From Haemophilus_D parainfluenzae_AD (GTDB lineage: Bacteria; Pseudomonadota; Gammaproteobacteria; Enterobacterales; Pasteurellaceae), in the NCBI RefSeq assembly GCF_001679325.1, contig NZ_LZMX01000001.1: DNA of 64,000 nt. The stretch is one strand, 5' to 3'. The notes beneath the pieces were generated by a model, which searched no databases, had not been told where the DNA came from, and was given only the letters and a program-made list of their open reading frames with translations. A program made the translations under genes and the position numbers. This document shows positions 41,855 through 51,073 of the stretch, in pieces. Each line of letters opens with the position of its first letter. Position 1 is the stretch's first letter.

Positions 41855-41929
41855 GTGTTTTGAGAATAAAGCATAGATACGAGCAAAAGTATCAACACTA
41901 AAATAAAAATAATGTAAAAGGAGTTCAAA

Positions 41930-42796
41930 ATGAAAAATGTATTAGCCATTCAATCTCACGTGGTTTATGGTTTCGCTGGTAATAAATCTGCCACCTTCCC
42001 AATGCAGCTATTAGGCGTGGATGTATGGGCACTCAATACCGTGCAATTCTCTAACCATACCCAATATGGCAAATGGACTGGCATGGTGATTCCACAAGAA
42101 CAAATTGGTGAAATTGCTAACGGTTTAGATGCCATTGGGAAACTGCAAGAATGTGATGCGTTGCTTTCTGGCTATTTAGGTTCAGCTGAACAAGTTGACC
42201 AAATTATCTATGCTTTAGAAAAAATCAAAGCACGTAACCTTAGTGCACTTTACTTGTGCGATCCTGTTATGCCAAATGCAGAAAAAGTCTGCGTGGTCGC
42301 CGATGGCGTACGTGAACGCTTAATTGAAAAAGCCATTCCGCGCGCGGATATCATGACACCAAACCTTTCAGAGCTTCGTACACTTTCTGATTTCCCTATC
42401 AACACCTTTGAAGATGTGCTGAAAGCAGCTAATGCATTAATTGCCAAAGGTGTGAAAAAAGTATTGGTCAAACATCTAGGAACTGCAGGCAAACTCAATG
42501 ATCCTGATACCTTTGAAATTATTATGGCGACACCTGAAGGTGTATGGCATTTAAACCGTCCACTTTATAAATTCAACTTTGAACCTGTTGGTGTGGGCGA
42601 TTTAATTGCCGGTACTTTCTTGGCGCATTACTTAAACTGTGACAATGATGTCGAAGCCTTTGAAAAAATGAATAATGCCGTGGCGGGTGTGATGAAAACC
42701 ACCTTTGATTTGAAATCTTACGAACTCCAACCTATTGCGGCGCGTTTTGAGATCTTAAATCCAAGCACAAACTACAAAGCTGTTAAAGTGGCCTAA
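41930..42796 (+). CDS. pdxY: Pyridoxal kinase PdxY
   Basis: Phosphorylates pyridoxal to pyridoxal 5'-phosphate in the B6 salvage route. It has 288 residues (E. coli PdxY 287). Ribokinase-fold motifs: IQSHVVYGFAGNKSATFPMQ near the N-terminus, DPVMPNAEKVCVV, and the anion-hole segment VGVGDLIAGTFLA near residue 222, with the catalytic aspartate. AAAAGGAG precedes the ATG. Its stop overlaps the tilS start (TAATG). Confidence 0.95.
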   Translation: MKNVLAIQSHVVYGFAGNKSATFPMQLLGVDVWALNTVQFSNHTQYGKWTGMVIPQEQIGEIANGLDAIGKLQECDALLSGYLGSAEQVDQIIYALEKIKARNLSALYLCDPVMPNAEKVCVVADGVRERLIEKAIPRADIMTPNLSELRTLSDFPINTFEDVLKAANALIAKGVKKVLVKHLGTAGKLNDPDTFEIIMATPEGVWHLNRPLYKFNFEPVGVGDLIAGTFLAHYLNCDNDVEAFEKMNNAVAGVMKTTFDLKSYELQPIAARFEILNPSTNYKAVKVA

Positions 42797-44079
42797 TGGA
42801 TCTTTTTTCATTATTCCAAGCACAAATTCCAACCACCGCCAATAAGCTTCTCATTGCATTTAGCGGTGGTTTGGATTCCACTGCACTGCTTTCTTTAGTT
42901 AAAAAACTCAGCGAACAACGACCGCACTTAAGCCTGCGAGCTATCCATATCCATCACGGATTAAGCCCGAATGCGGATACTTGGACGGCTCATTGCCAAC
43001 AACTCTGTAAACAATTTGCGATTCCACTTATTATTGAAAAAGTCAAAGTGGAAATGCACGATGGCATTGAAGCGGGTGCAAGAGAAGCCCGTTATCAGGC
43101 CATTTCGACACATATTCAACCTGACGAATATCTGGTCACTGCACATCATTTAAATGATCAAACTGAGACCTTTTTCCTCGCATTAAAACGCGGCGCGGGA
43201 TTACAAGGTTTGGGCGCTATGCAAAAAGAAAGTCAATTGTTCGGAATGCCTATTCTACGCCCCCTCCTTTCTTTTAGCCGTAATGAATTAGAAGATTACG
43301 TTTATCAAGAAAATCTGTCTTGGGTCGAAGACGAAAGCAATCAAGATAATCATTACGATCGTAATTTCTTACGCAACCAAATTTTGCCTGAATTACGCCA
43401 ACGCTGGAGGCATTTTGATCACGCTGTTCAGCGTGCCGCACAACATTGTTTTGAGCAACAGCAACTGATTAATGAATTATTACAAGGTTGTTTTGAGCAA
43501 CATCTTCTTGATGATCCAAAACAGTTTTCGCTCTTAAACTTTCTAGCCTATTCATCGCAAAAACAAACCGCACTTTTGCGAATGTGGCTGGGTAAAAATC
43601 AGATTGCCATGCCAACGCAGGTTCAATTAATGCATATTATTGATGATGTTATTCAGGCCAAAGCGGATGCATCCCCACAATTTCAACTTGGGGAGCATAT
43701 TATTCGTCGTTATCAACAATGTCTCTATTTAACCGGAAAACTCGCTGATTTGTCGCAAACTTGCCTTGATATGCCATTAAATCAAAAGATTACCTTACCT
43801 GATAATCTTGGAACTATTTATGCCGAATGCAATTCACAAGGTATTTTAGTGCATTGGAATGACAAACAGGTTCAACTTGCTAATACACAAGAACCCATTC
43901 AAGTACGATTTGCTTATACTGGAAAAGTAAAACGCCAATATAATCGCCCTGCTGAAATCATGAAAAAAATCTGGCAAGATCTCGGTATTCCGCCTTGGCA
44001 ACGAAATCGTATTCCACTCATTTTTTATGGTGAGACTTTACAAAGTGCGGTGGGATTTTTCCGTGTTTTTTCAAAATGA
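42796..44079 (+). CDS. tilS: tRNA(Ile)-lysidine synthase TilS
   Basis: Turns C34 of the AUA-reading tRNA-Ile into lysidine, an essential change. It has 427 residues (E. coli 432). The PP-loop SGGLDST is at 23-29, HHLNDQTETFFLALKRGAGLQGLGAM is the catalytic core, and the C-terminal domain has RQYNRPAEIMKKIWQDLGIPPWQRNRIPLI. Overlap with pdxY suggests coupled translation. Three uptake words lie inside (42921, 43567, 44043). Confidence 0.96.
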   Translation: MDLFSLFQAQIPTTANKLLIAFSGGLDSTALLSLVKKLSEQRPHLSLRAIHIHHGLSPNADTWTAHCQQLCKQFAIPLIIEKVKVEMHDGIEAGAREARYQAISTHIQPDEYLVTAHHLNDQTETFFLALKRGAGLQGLGAMQKESQLFGMPILRPLLSFSRNELEDYVYQENLSWVEDESNQDNHYDRNFLRNQILPELRQRWRHFDHAVQRAAQHCFEQQQLINELLQGCFEQHLLDDPKQFSLLNFLAYSSQKQTALLRMWLGKNQIAMPTQVQLMHIIDDVIQAKADASPQFQLGEHIIRRYQQCLYLTGKLADLSQTCLDMPLNQKITLPDNLGTIYAECNSQGILVHWNDKQVQLANTQEPIQVRFAYTGKVKRQYNRPAEIMKKIWQDLGIPPWQRNRIPLIFYGETLQSAVGFFRVFSK

Positions 44080-44088
44080 AAAAAAATA

Positions 44089-44116
44089 AAAAATGGGTGA
44101 TAATTCACCCATTTTT
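44089..44116. terminator. Bidirectional terminator between tilS and mutH
   Basis: AAAAATGGGTGA (44089-44100) pairs with TCACCCATTTTT (44105-44116). The mutH stop codon (44105-44107) lies within the stem, an economical arrangement. Confidence 0.9.
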
Positions 44117-44776
44117 ATGATTAAGAAAAGCGTTTAAAATGCCCGCCGTAAATTCTTTCCGTAAATAAAATCCCAGCGGCAAAGTATCAATTACTTCCCC
44201 ATTCTTACCAATGCCTTTTGTGATAGCTTTGCTGTTTGCACCTTTTGGACGCAGCTGCATCACTTCACCAATACGAGCCGTAATCTGATCTAACTTACCG
44301 AGCACAATATAATCCATCAACTCTTCCCAATCTTGGCGCAATTGATGTTCTTGTTCAGTCGAAGGTTGCCATAAGATAGGCTGACCAATATGGCGATCAC
44401 GTAAAGGGATATCTCGACTGCCTTCAATAGGAATCCACAAGACTTTCGATAATTTATGACGAACGTGCGAATTTTCCCAATTTACCCCTGAGTTTTGAAC
44501 CAAGGGCGCAAGGCTCACAAACGTGGTTTCCAACGGAAAACCTTCGGCATTAATAGGTAAGGTTTTTAACTCAATGCCTAAATGAGAAAAATCTTGTTCT
44601 GCTTTACTACCTGCTGTCGCTCCCAATGCGGTTTCAAGCAACATTCCAACCCAACCTTTGTCTCGTTTTAAATCAGGCGGAACGAGAATATTTAACTCAT
44701 CTGCAAGTTCGCCAAAGGTTAACCCCGCAATAGATTGCGCTTTTTCTAATAAGGCTTGTTCGGTCTGTGGGATCAT
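44105..44776 (-). CDS. mutH: DNA mismatch repair endonuclease MutH
   Basis: Nicks the unmethylated strand at hemimethylated GATC sites when called by MutS-MutL. It has 223 residues (E. coli 229). The active-site residues are in place: E48, D62, E69 and K71, each eight less than in E. coli (E56, D70, E77, K79). Its ATG overlaps the ogt stop by four bases. Presence implies Dam-directed mismatch repair. Confidence 0.96.
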   Translation of the reverse strand: MIPQTEQALLEKAQSIAGLTFGELADELNILVPPDLKRDKGWVGMLLETALGATAGSKAEQDFSHLGIELKTLPINAEGFPLETTFVSLAPLVQNSGVNWENSHVRHKLSKVLWIPIEGSRDIPLRDRHIGQPILWQPSTEQEHQLRQDWEELMDYIVLGKLDQITARIGEVMQLRPKGANSKAITKGIGKNGEVIDTLPLGFYLRKEFTAGILNAFLNHKNG

Positions 44777-45312
44777 GCGTGGTATTTCTTCAATAATTTT
44801 GGTTTAACGTATTCTACGCCTTTGTTGATGTAAGGAATATTCTCTAATTTCAATAAAAAGCGTTTTGCTGGTAATCCACCACCAAAGCCGGTAATTTCAC
44901 ATTTTTTCCCTAATACACGATGGCATGGAATAATAATACTAATAGGATTACTCCCTACCGCCCCGCCAACGGCTCGCACCGCTTTAGGGTTATTAATCCT
45001 TTCGGCTAATCCACCATAACTCGCTGTTTTACCATAAGGAATTTGACGCAATGCATTCCAAATTGCTTGTTGAAATGCGGTACCTTTAGGCAATAAAGGG
45101 ATATCGGAGAAACTTTCTGGCTCGCCATTAAAATAACGCGTTAAAGCACATCGTACTTTTTCAAAAAGCGGTAAATCTTCTTGTAAAATCCAATTTGGAT
45201 TTGGCGTGGTTTGTTCCAATTCACAATCTAAATTTGTAAGATTTTCACCATCAGAAAGCATTAATAACCGACCAATTGGTGAGTCCATATAAGCATAAAA
45301 AAGTGCGGTCAT
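44773..45312 (-). CDS. ogt: Methylated-DNA--protein-cysteine methyltransferase
   Basis: A suicide repair protein that takes methyl groups from O6-methylguanine. It has 179 residues (E. coli Ogt 171). The acceptor cysteine is C130 in IPCHRVLG, followed by TGFGGGLPAKRFLLKLE, and the DNA-binding helix is near RAVGGAVGSNP. It overlaps mutH, making a two-gene repair operon. An uptake word covers its first codons (45301-45309; MTALF). Confidence 0.95.
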   Translation of the reverse strand: MTALFYAYMDSPIGRLLMLSDGENLTNLDCELEQTTPNPNWILQEDLPLFEKVRCALTRYFNGEPESFSDIPLLPKGTAFQQAIWNALRQIPYGKTASYGGLAERINNPKAVRAVGGAVGSNPISIIIPCHRVLGKKCEITGFGGGLPAKRFLLKLENIPYINKGVEYVKPKLLKKYHA

Positions 45313-45343
45313 TTTTCTCTCGTTTTTTTATGGGTTGATATAA

Positions 45344-45377
45344 GAAAAAAGCACACCAAACATGCATTTGGTGTGCT
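45344..45377 (-). terminator. Terminator of fadL
   Basis: AGCACACCAAA (45350-45360) pairs with TTTGGTGTGCT (45367-45377); a run of T follows on the minus strand. It also helps separate ogt. Confidence 0.9.
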
Positions 45378-45403
45378 ACATATTATGCTAAATTTTTAAC
45401 AAA

Positions 45404-46774
45404 TTAGAAACTGTAGTTTAAGTTTAAACCGTAAAGGTTAGCACTTGCTTTAGAGGTATAATTCGCTGTTACTGTCGCTAAGCCACCAATTGATTGGCTT
45501 TCAGTAAAGTGAATTTTTTTACCACGTAAGTGTGCAAAGCCCGCATCAATAGAAAGATTAGGAGTAAATTTATAAGTTGCCCCTACGCTATACCACATAC
45601 GGTCAGTATCTGGAATAGATGCACTTACATGCTCTGTTGGTGCAGCCGCTTCATCATAAGCAATACCCGTACGAAGCGTTAATTTATCATTTACATTATA
45701 GGTTGCACCTAATGCATAACGAGAATTACTACGATATTTTTCATCTTTATGGAACGCAAGTTCACCGTCATTAAAGGTTGCGTGTAACTCTTTGAAACGG
45801 CTCCAGTGTGTAAATTTGTAGCTGTAGTGCAATGCCAAATTATCTGTAACTTGGTGGAAACCTGATAATTCTAAATAATCTGGTAAACGTAATGTTAAAC
45901 CACCTGCAGCAGAGCCTTGCCCACGAATAGTACGACTTGCACTCACAGCATTATCATCTTCAAAGTCAATATCGACTTTTGAGTGATAAGCTAAACCTAC
46001 ACGGTTATTTGCGTTGAACTCATACATTAAACCTGCATTCCAACCAAAACCCCATGCATTTTTATCCTGTAAGTGGGTTAATACAGTTTCTTTATTTACA
46101 CCTTGTAATTTTGCTAAAGAAGCTGCTGCGTTTGGTGAAATTCGTCCAGCTCTCACTAATGCAGGAACTAATGGCGCAGCATTTTTTACTGCATCACTTA
46201 AAATACCTGCACGGCGCTCAATTTCTGCTTTTGCATAAACTGCATTTAAACCCACACCAGCAGTTAAACCTTGAGAGACACGATATGATCCGCTTAAATT
46301 TAGGTTAATCGCACTTAAATCCGTTTTACCGCCGAATACACCTGCATTGTAATCTGATTCATATTCACTTTTTAATCCAAAATTCACATTCATACCACCA
46401 CCAATGGCAAATTTGTCATTAATTGGTGCTACAAAATACATATTCGGAATCAATGAGCCAGGAACAACACTATTATGATCTGCAGAACCTACAGCAACAG
46501 TACGACCTAGCGCATTAACTGTAACTGGACCACTCATATGAATTTTAGAATCCACATAAACGCCACCCACAGAGAATTGATTGGTTTTGAATAAGCTCAT
46601 TAATGCAGGGTTCGTTGCAACTACTGAAGCATTATCAGCAATTGCTGCTTCACCCGCATAAGCACGACCAAGACCTGATGTAGAAACTTCTGCTAATTGG
46701 AATGCGGCTGCATTTGCACCGCTTGCTGCTAACAATGTGCTCATTGCTAATAGCGTTTTATTAAATTTTGTCAT
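45404..46774 (-). CDS. fadL: Outer membrane FadL/OmpP1 family porin
   Basis: An outer-membrane channel for long-chain fatty acids, in Haemophilus also known as outer membrane protein P1. It has 456 residues (E. coli FadL 446). Signal peptide ends in GANA (near 23). The mature N-terminal hatch has AAFQLAEVSTSGLGRAYAGEAAIADNASVVATNPALMSLF-type text, seen here in pieces (FQLAEVSTSGLG, NPALMS). The end is aromatic, YGLNLNYSF. A FadR-like site lies about 92 bases upstream. Confidence 0.93.
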   Translation of the reverse strand: MTKFNKTLLAMSTLLAASGANAAAFQLAEVSTSGLGRAYAGEAAIADNASVVATNPALMSLFKTNQFSVGGVYVDSKIHMSGPVTVNALGRTVAVGSADHNSVVPGSLIPNMYFVAPINDKFAIGGGMNVNFGLKSEYESDYNAGVFGGKTDLSAINLNLSGSYRVSQGLTAGVGLNAVYAKAEIERRAGILSDAVKNAAPLVPALVRAGRISPNAAASLAKLQGVNKETVLTHLQDKNAWGFGWNAGLMYEFNANNRVGLAYHSKVDIDFEDDNAVSASRTIRGQGSAAGGLTLRLPDYLELSGFHQVTDNLALHYSYKFTHWSRFKELHATFNDGELAFHKDEKYRSNSRYALGATYNVNDKLTLRTGIAYDEAAAPTEHVSASIPDTDRMWYSVGATYKFTPNLSIDAGFAHLRGKKIHFTESQSIGGLATVTANYTSKASANLYGLNLNYSF

Positions 46775-46865
46775 TTGGAACCTTTTGTTATTAATAATAA
46801 TGAAAAAAGCCGCGAGATTCTAAAACTCCAATAAATGGAGTGCAAATTATTTTAGATTAAATTTT

Positions 46866-46882
46866 AAGTGTTCCGACCAGTG
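46866..46882. promoter_or_regulatory. FadR-like operator upstream of fadL
   Basis: AAGTGTTC-C-GACCAGTG matches the FadR consensus AACTGGTC-N-GACCAGTT at 13 of 16 defined bases. It lies 92-108 bases before the fadL ATG and about 100 before yfcZ on the other side. fadL is a FadR target in E. coli. Scored by eye. Confidence 0.6.
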
Positions 46883-46983
46883 ATAAATAAATGATATTTA
46901 AATTAAAAAAGTGCGGTCACTTTGGCAGAGCGTTTCAAAAATGCTAGAATGGAGTTAATCTTAATTTTAAATAAGGAAATCCT

Positions 46984-47271
46984 ATGACAGTAACATGCAA
47001 AGCAGAAGAATCTCTCACTTGTAGTTGTGTTGATGTAGGTACGATTATTGACGGTTCAGATTGTTCTGTTGATATTCATCAAACCTATGCGAATAAAGCT
47101 GAAGCTGAAGCGGCACTTAATCGTTTCATTGAAAAAGCTCGCAAAACAGAAAGCGATCCTTGCGACATTAAAAGTGAAATCACCGAAACTGAAAATGGCG
47201 CAAATTTAACGGCTCGTTTTACATTTAGCTGCCAAGCTGAAGCGATGATTTTTGAATTAGCGAATCGCTAA
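46984..47271 (+). CDS. yfcZ: YfcZ/YiiS family protein (DUF406)
   Basis: A 95-residue soluble protein (E. coli YfcZ 94) of unknown function. It is rich in cysteine at the start (TCKAEESLTCSCVDVG) and has the family middle ANKAEAEAALNRFIEKAR. As in E. coli, it is next to and divergent from fadL, so a shared control region is likely. AAGGA stands before the ATG. It ends at an uptake-word terminator. Confidence 0.88.
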   Translation: MTVTCKAEESLTCSCVDVGTIIDGSDCSVDIHQTYANKAEAEAALNRFIEKARKTESDPCDIKSEITETENGANLTARFTFSCQAEAMIFELANR

Positions 47272-47286
47272 AAACACATTAAAAAA

Positions 47287-47328
47287 TAACCGCACTTTAT
47301 CCTTTAAAATAAAGTGCGGTTATTTTTT
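47287..47328 (+). terminator. Uptake-word pair terminator after yfcZ
   Basis: ATAACCGCACTTTAT and ATAAAGTGCGGTTAT, exact inverted uptake words (47289-47297 and 47312-47320), followed by TTTTTT. A textbook Haemophilus terminator. Confidence 0.93.
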
Positions 47329-47353
47329 TAGTAAAAACCCAATTAAATCACTA

Positions 47354-47369
47354 TCGCAAACGTTTGCTT
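47354..47369. promoter_or_regulatory. PurR box before purM
   Basis: TCGCAAACGTTTGCTT contains the perfect palindromic core GCAAACGTTTGC of the PurR operator. It lies about 56 bases before the purM start codon. purMN is a PurR target in E. coli. Confidence 0.85.
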
Positions 47370-47424
47370 AATCTGATACAATCACGCCGTTTTATCATTT
47401 AACCTAAAAATATAGGATAACATT

Positions 47425-48462
47425 GTGAGCAAACCATCATTAAGTTATAAAGATGCAGGCGTGGATATTAATGCCGGTAATGAATTAGTTGAACGTATTA
47501 AACCACACGTGAAACGAACTACTCGTCCTGAAGTCATCGGGGGATTAGGTGGCTTTGGTGCATTATGTGCCATTCCGAGCAAATATAAAGAACCCATCCT
47601 CGTTTCCGGTACAGACGGTGTAGGGACCAAATTACGTTTAGCCATTGACTTAAAAAAACACGATACCATCGGTATTGATTTGGTTGCAATGTGTGTTAAC
47701 GATTTAGTGGTGCAAGGTGCAGAACCATTATTCTTCTTGGACTACTACGCTACAGGAAAACTTGATGTGGATGTTGCTTCAGATGTAGTCAAAGGCATCG
47801 CAGAAGGATGTGTACAATCTGGTTGTGCATTAGTTGGTGGTGAAACCGCTGAAATGCCAGGTATGTACCACGCTGGCGATTATGACCTTGCAGGTTTCTG
47901 TGTGGGAGTCGTCGAAAAGTCAGAAATCATTGATGGTAGCCAAGTTAAAGTAGGAGACGCTTTAATTGCACTAGGTTCAAGTGGCCCACATTCAAATGGT
48001 TATTCTTTAATTCGCAAAGTGATTGATGTTGCCGGTGTAAACCCCTCCACTGAGCAATTAAATGGTCGTTCATTAAGTGAACAAGTGCTTGCGCCGACAA
48101 AAATCTATGTAAAATCTGTTCTCGCCTTAATCAAACAAACCGAAGTCCATGCTATTGCGCACTTAACCGGTGGCGGTTTCTGGGAAAATATTCCGCGTGT
48201 ATTACCCAAAAAAACCAAAGCTGTCATCGATGAAAGTAGCTGGGAATGGCAACCTGTGTTCAAATGGTTAAAAGAAAAAGGCAACATTGAAACCTACGAA
48301 ATGTACCGCACATTCAACTGTGGCGTGGGTATGGTGATTGCATTACCACAATCGCAAGTAGAAACCGCTTTAGCGATTTTAAAACAATCCGGTGAAAATG
48401 CATGGTTGATCGGTCATATCGAAAGTGCGACAGATAACGAACCACAAGTAATCATTAAATAA
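47425..48462 (+). CDS. purM: Phosphoribosylformylglycinamidine cyclo-ligase
   Basis: Closes the imidazole ring to give AIR, step five of purine synthesis. It has 345 residues, as in E. coli. Motifs: LSYKDAGVDINAGNELV at the start, SGTDGVGTKLRLA, GGETAEMPGMY and ALGSSGPHSNGYSLIRK. The start codon is GTG, preceded by AGGA. purN follows after 68 bases, across a weak hairpin. Confidence 0.97.
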   Translation: MSKPSLSYKDAGVDINAGNELVERIKPHVKRTTRPEVIGGLGGFGALCAIPSKYKEPILVSGTDGVGTKLRLAIDLKKHDTIGIDLVAMCVNDLVVQGAEPLFFLDYYATGKLDVDVASDVVKGIAEGCVQSGCALVGGETAEMPGMYHAGDYDLAGFCVGVVEKSEIIDGSQVKVGDALIALGSSGPHSNGYSLIRKVIDVAGVNPSTEQLNGRSLSEQVLAPTKIYVKSVLALIKQTEVHAIAHLTGGGFWENIPRVLPKKTKAVIDESSWEWQPVFKWLKEKGNIETYEMYRTFNCGVGMVIALPQSQVETALAILKQSGENAWLIGHIESATDNEPQVIIK

Positions 48463-48479
48463 TTTTTCTTTTCCATTTC

Positions 48480-48518
48480 AGGGCGAAAATTTCAGAATGA
48501 AAGGTTCGCCCTTCTTTT
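48480..48518 (+). terminator. Weak hairpin between purM and purN
   Basis: AGGGCGAA (48480-48487) pairs with TTCGCCCT (48505-48512) across a 17-base loop, followed by TCTTTTAT. It may only partly terminate and so set the purM:purN ratio. Confidence 0.5.
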
Positions 48519-48530
48519 ATATAGAATAAT

Positions 48531-49169
48531 ATGAAAAAAATTGCCGTCCTGATTTCAGGACAAGGATCAAATCTTCAAGCGATAATTGAGGCTTGCCAAA
48601 CAGGCTTTATTCCAGGAAAGATTGTGACCGTCATCAGTAATAAAATCGATTCATTTGGCTTAGAACGCGCTAAAAGTGCGGGCATTCCTAGCCGCGTTTT
48701 TTTACGTCAAGATTTTACGTCCAATCTCGATATGGATAAGGCTATAGGTGATTATTTAGACGATCTCAATGTTGATCTCATTGTGTTAGCCGGTTATATG
48801 AAAATCTTAACCAAACCATTCACACAACGTTTTACTGGGAAAATTTTAAATATTCACCCTTCCCTTCTACCAAAATACCCAGGATTACACACTTATCAAA
48901 GAGCACTTGAAAATAGCGATAGCGAACATGGAACAACCGTGCACTTTGTCAATGAAGATGTCGATAGTGGTGCCATTGTATTACAAGCTAAAGTGCCTAT
49001 TTTTGCTGGCGATACAGTCAAGGAGATTGAGCTTCGTACACGTGAACAGGAATATCACATTTATCCTCTAGTGATTAAATGGTTTGTAGAAGATCGGTTA
49101 AAACTCATTGAAAATCAAGCCTATTTAGACGGCAAGCCATTGCCACCGAATGGTTACGCTAATGAGTAA
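48531..49169 (+). CDS. purN: Phosphoribosylglycinamide formyltransferase PurN
   Basis: Uses 10-formyl-THF to formylate GAR, step three of purine synthesis. It has 212 residues, as in E. coli. Motifs: ISGQGSNLQAIIEAC near the start, the catalytic Asn/His segment ILNIHPSLLPKYPGLHT and the catalytic aspartate in VHFVNEDVDSGAIV. Second gene of purMN. Confidence 0.97.
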   Translation: MKKIAVLISGQGSNLQAIIEACQTGFIPGKIVTVISNKIDSFGLERAKSAGIPSRVFLRQDFTSNLDMDKAIGDYLDDLNVDLIVLAGYMKILTKPFTQRFTGKILNIHPSLLPKYPGLHTYQRALENSDSEHGTTVHFVNEDVDSGAIVLQAKVPIFAGDTVKEIELRTREQEYHIYPLVIKWFVEDRLKLIENQAYLDGKPLPPNGYANE

Positions 49170-49280
49170 AGCAATATGCGCTCTTGAAAAGACTAACTTA
49201 AATCACCATTAAACAACCTGATTTTATGAAAAAAACAATAAACCCTGTATAATCGGGATTTTATTATTGTGGGATATAGT

Positions 49281-50036
49281 ATGCCAATTAACTTTACTCA
49301 GATTTTTCAAGATAGCCTCAATTTTATGCGTAATCAGCGAAAAACCGTGCTGATTTTCGTTGGGATTTTCGTCGTATCACAATTGATTAATGCATTAGTG
49401 AGCGTTCCAATGCCGAGTTTGGGGGATAATCCTAATCCATCACAACAGGACATTATTGATGCATTAAGCAAAGTGGAGCCAACTGCACTGATTGGATCTT
49501 TTTTATTCCAACAATTGTTGATGTCTTTTATTGCAACCTTCGGTATTGCAACTATTCATCATATTAGTCAGCAAAATGAAAATCCGATCAATCAAGGGCT
49601 CATGCTGACATTGCGCCGTTTTTTAGGTGTGGTCGTTTTAGATATTTTTATGAGTTTGCCGCTTTTATTTGGCCTTGCTGATGTTATGAGCTCATTTTTA
49701 AGCAAAAATGCTCTCTCCCCGCTAGCCTTTGTTTCTATGGTATTTGGTTTATTTTTCTTTATTCGCCTATGCTTATCGCCAGTACATTATATTGCGTCCA
49801 ATCAATCGATAGGGCAAAGTGCTTTACAAGTATGGCGTGCAGGGATTAAGCGTAATGGCGTATTAATTATTTATGCCTTGCTCACTTATTTACTTCTTCC
49901 TTTAGTGGTGAATACCATCGGTGCAATCTTAGGTTCATCATTTTTAAGTGCTATTGTTGGTATCTTGGCTGCATTATTTCAAATGTTTATTTTGGTATTT
50001 ACTTACCGTTTTTACAGCTTATTTATGAAGGCATAA
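49281..50036 (+). CDS. yciC: YciC family inner-membrane protein
   Basis: A 251-residue membrane protein (E. coli YciC 247) with six hydrophobic segments. I start at ATG 49281 (MPINFTQIFQDSLNF); an in-frame GTG lies four codons earlier. The family (UPF0259) has no known function. It is followed after one base by yciB, so the yciC-yciB-yciA-yciI order of E. coli is kept. Confidence 0.88.
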   Translation: MPINFTQIFQDSLNFMRNQRKTVLIFVGIFVVSQLINALVSVPMPSLGDNPNPSQQDIIDALSKVEPTALIGSFLFQQLLMSFIATFGIATIHHISQQNENPINQGLMLTLRRFLGVVVLDIFMSLPLLFGLADVMSSFLSKNALSPLAFVSMVFGLFFFIRLCLSPVHYIASNQSIGQSALQVWRAGIKRNGVLIIYALLTYLLLPLVVNTIGAILGSSFLSAIVGILAALFQMFILVFTYRFYSLFMKA

Positions 50037-50037
50037 T

Positions 50038-50592
50038 ATGAAACAACTTCTTGAATTTATTCCGCTTGTTCTCTTTTTCATCACCTACAAAATGTTTGGT
50101 GTGCGCGATGCTGCCATCGTATTAGTGATTGCAACCATTATTCAAATGATTGTGCTAAAACTGAAATATGGTGTGATTGAGAAACAACAAAAAATCATGG
50201 CAATTGCTGTCGTCTTTTTTGGTCTACTCACTGCCTATTTCAATGAAATCAAATATCTACAATGGAAAGTCACCATTATTAATGCCCTCTTCGCCATTGT
50301 TTTATTGGTTGCACAATTCCAATTCAATACGCCATTGGTGAAAAAGTTATTAGGCAAAGAAATCCAATTACCAGATAATGTGTGGAACAAATTAAATATA
50401 GGATGGGCAGGATTTTTCATTCTGTGTATGCTTGTAAATATTTATATCAGTCAAAATATGTCAGAAGATGCTTGGGTTGATTTTAAATCTTTCGGTTTAC
50501 TTGGTATGACCTTTGTTGCAACAATCATCAGCGGTGCTTATATTTACCGTTACTTACCTAAAGATGATCAAAAAAATAACGGGGATAAATAA
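50038..50592 (+). CDS. yciB: Inner-membrane protein YciB (septation protein A family)
   Basis: A 184-residue protein (E. coli 179) with five to six helices. The start MKQLLEFIPLVLFFITYK is typical of the IspZ/YciB family, as are QFQFNTPLVKKLLGKEI and LPDNVWNKLNIGWAGFF. YciB homologues affect septation in Shigella and envelope synthesis in E. coli. It overlaps yciA by one base (TAATG). Confidence 0.93.
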   Translation: MKQLLEFIPLVLFFITYKMFGVRDAAIVLVIATIIQMIVLKLKYGVIEKQQKIMAIAVVFFGLLTAYFNEIKYLQWKVTIINALFAIVLLVAQFQFNTPLVKKLLGKEIQLPDNVWNKLNIGWAGFFILCMLVNIYISQNMSEDAWVDFKSFGLLGMTFVATIISGAYIYRYLPKDDQKNNGDK

Positions 50593-51062
50593 TGGTTACA
50601 AATCTTACTGATAAAAACGGTCGTCAATCTAAAGGCGTATTATTACTACGCACCTTAGCAATGCCTTCAGATACCAATGCTAACGGCGATATTTTTGGTG
50701 GCTGGATTATGTCACAAATGGATATGGGCGGCGCAATTCTAGCAAAAGAAATTGCACATGGTCGCGTCGTCACCGTTGCAGTAGAAAGTATGAATTTCAT
50801 TAAGCCTATCTCTGTAGGGGATGTAGTTTGCTGTTACGGGCAATGCCTTAAAGTGGGCCGTTCTTCCATTAAAATTAAAGTGGAAGTATGGGTGAAAAAA
50901 GTCTCTAGCGAACCCATTGGTGAACGCTATTGTGTTACCGATGCTGTATTTACCTTCGTTGCAGTCGATGCGGATGGAAAATCGCGCAGTATTCCGCGTG
51001 AAGGTAACCATGAATTAGAGCAAGCCTTAAAAACAATTGAAGAATTACACCTAACTTGCTAA
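50592..51062 (+). CDS. yciA: Acyl-CoA thioester hydrolase YciA
   Basis: A hexameric hotdog-fold thioesterase with broad acyl-CoA range; the H. influenzae enzyme has been studied structurally. It has 156 residues (E. coli 132). Motifs: LAMPSDTNANGDIFGGWIM with the catalytic aspartate, and ESMNFIKPISVGDVVC. The longer tail (SIPREGNHELEQALKTIEEL) agrees with the Haemophilus form. It sits in yciCBAI, with 11 bases to yciI. Confidence 0.95.
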   Translation: MVTNLTDKNGRQSKGVLLLRTLAMPSDTNANGDIFGGWIMSQMDMGGAILAKEIAHGRVVTVAVESMNFIKPISVGDVVCCYGQCLKVGRSSIKIKVEVWVKKVSSEPIGERYCVTDAVFTFVAVDADGKSRSIPREGNHELEQALKTIEELHLTC

Positions 51063-51073
51063 CAGGAGAAACC

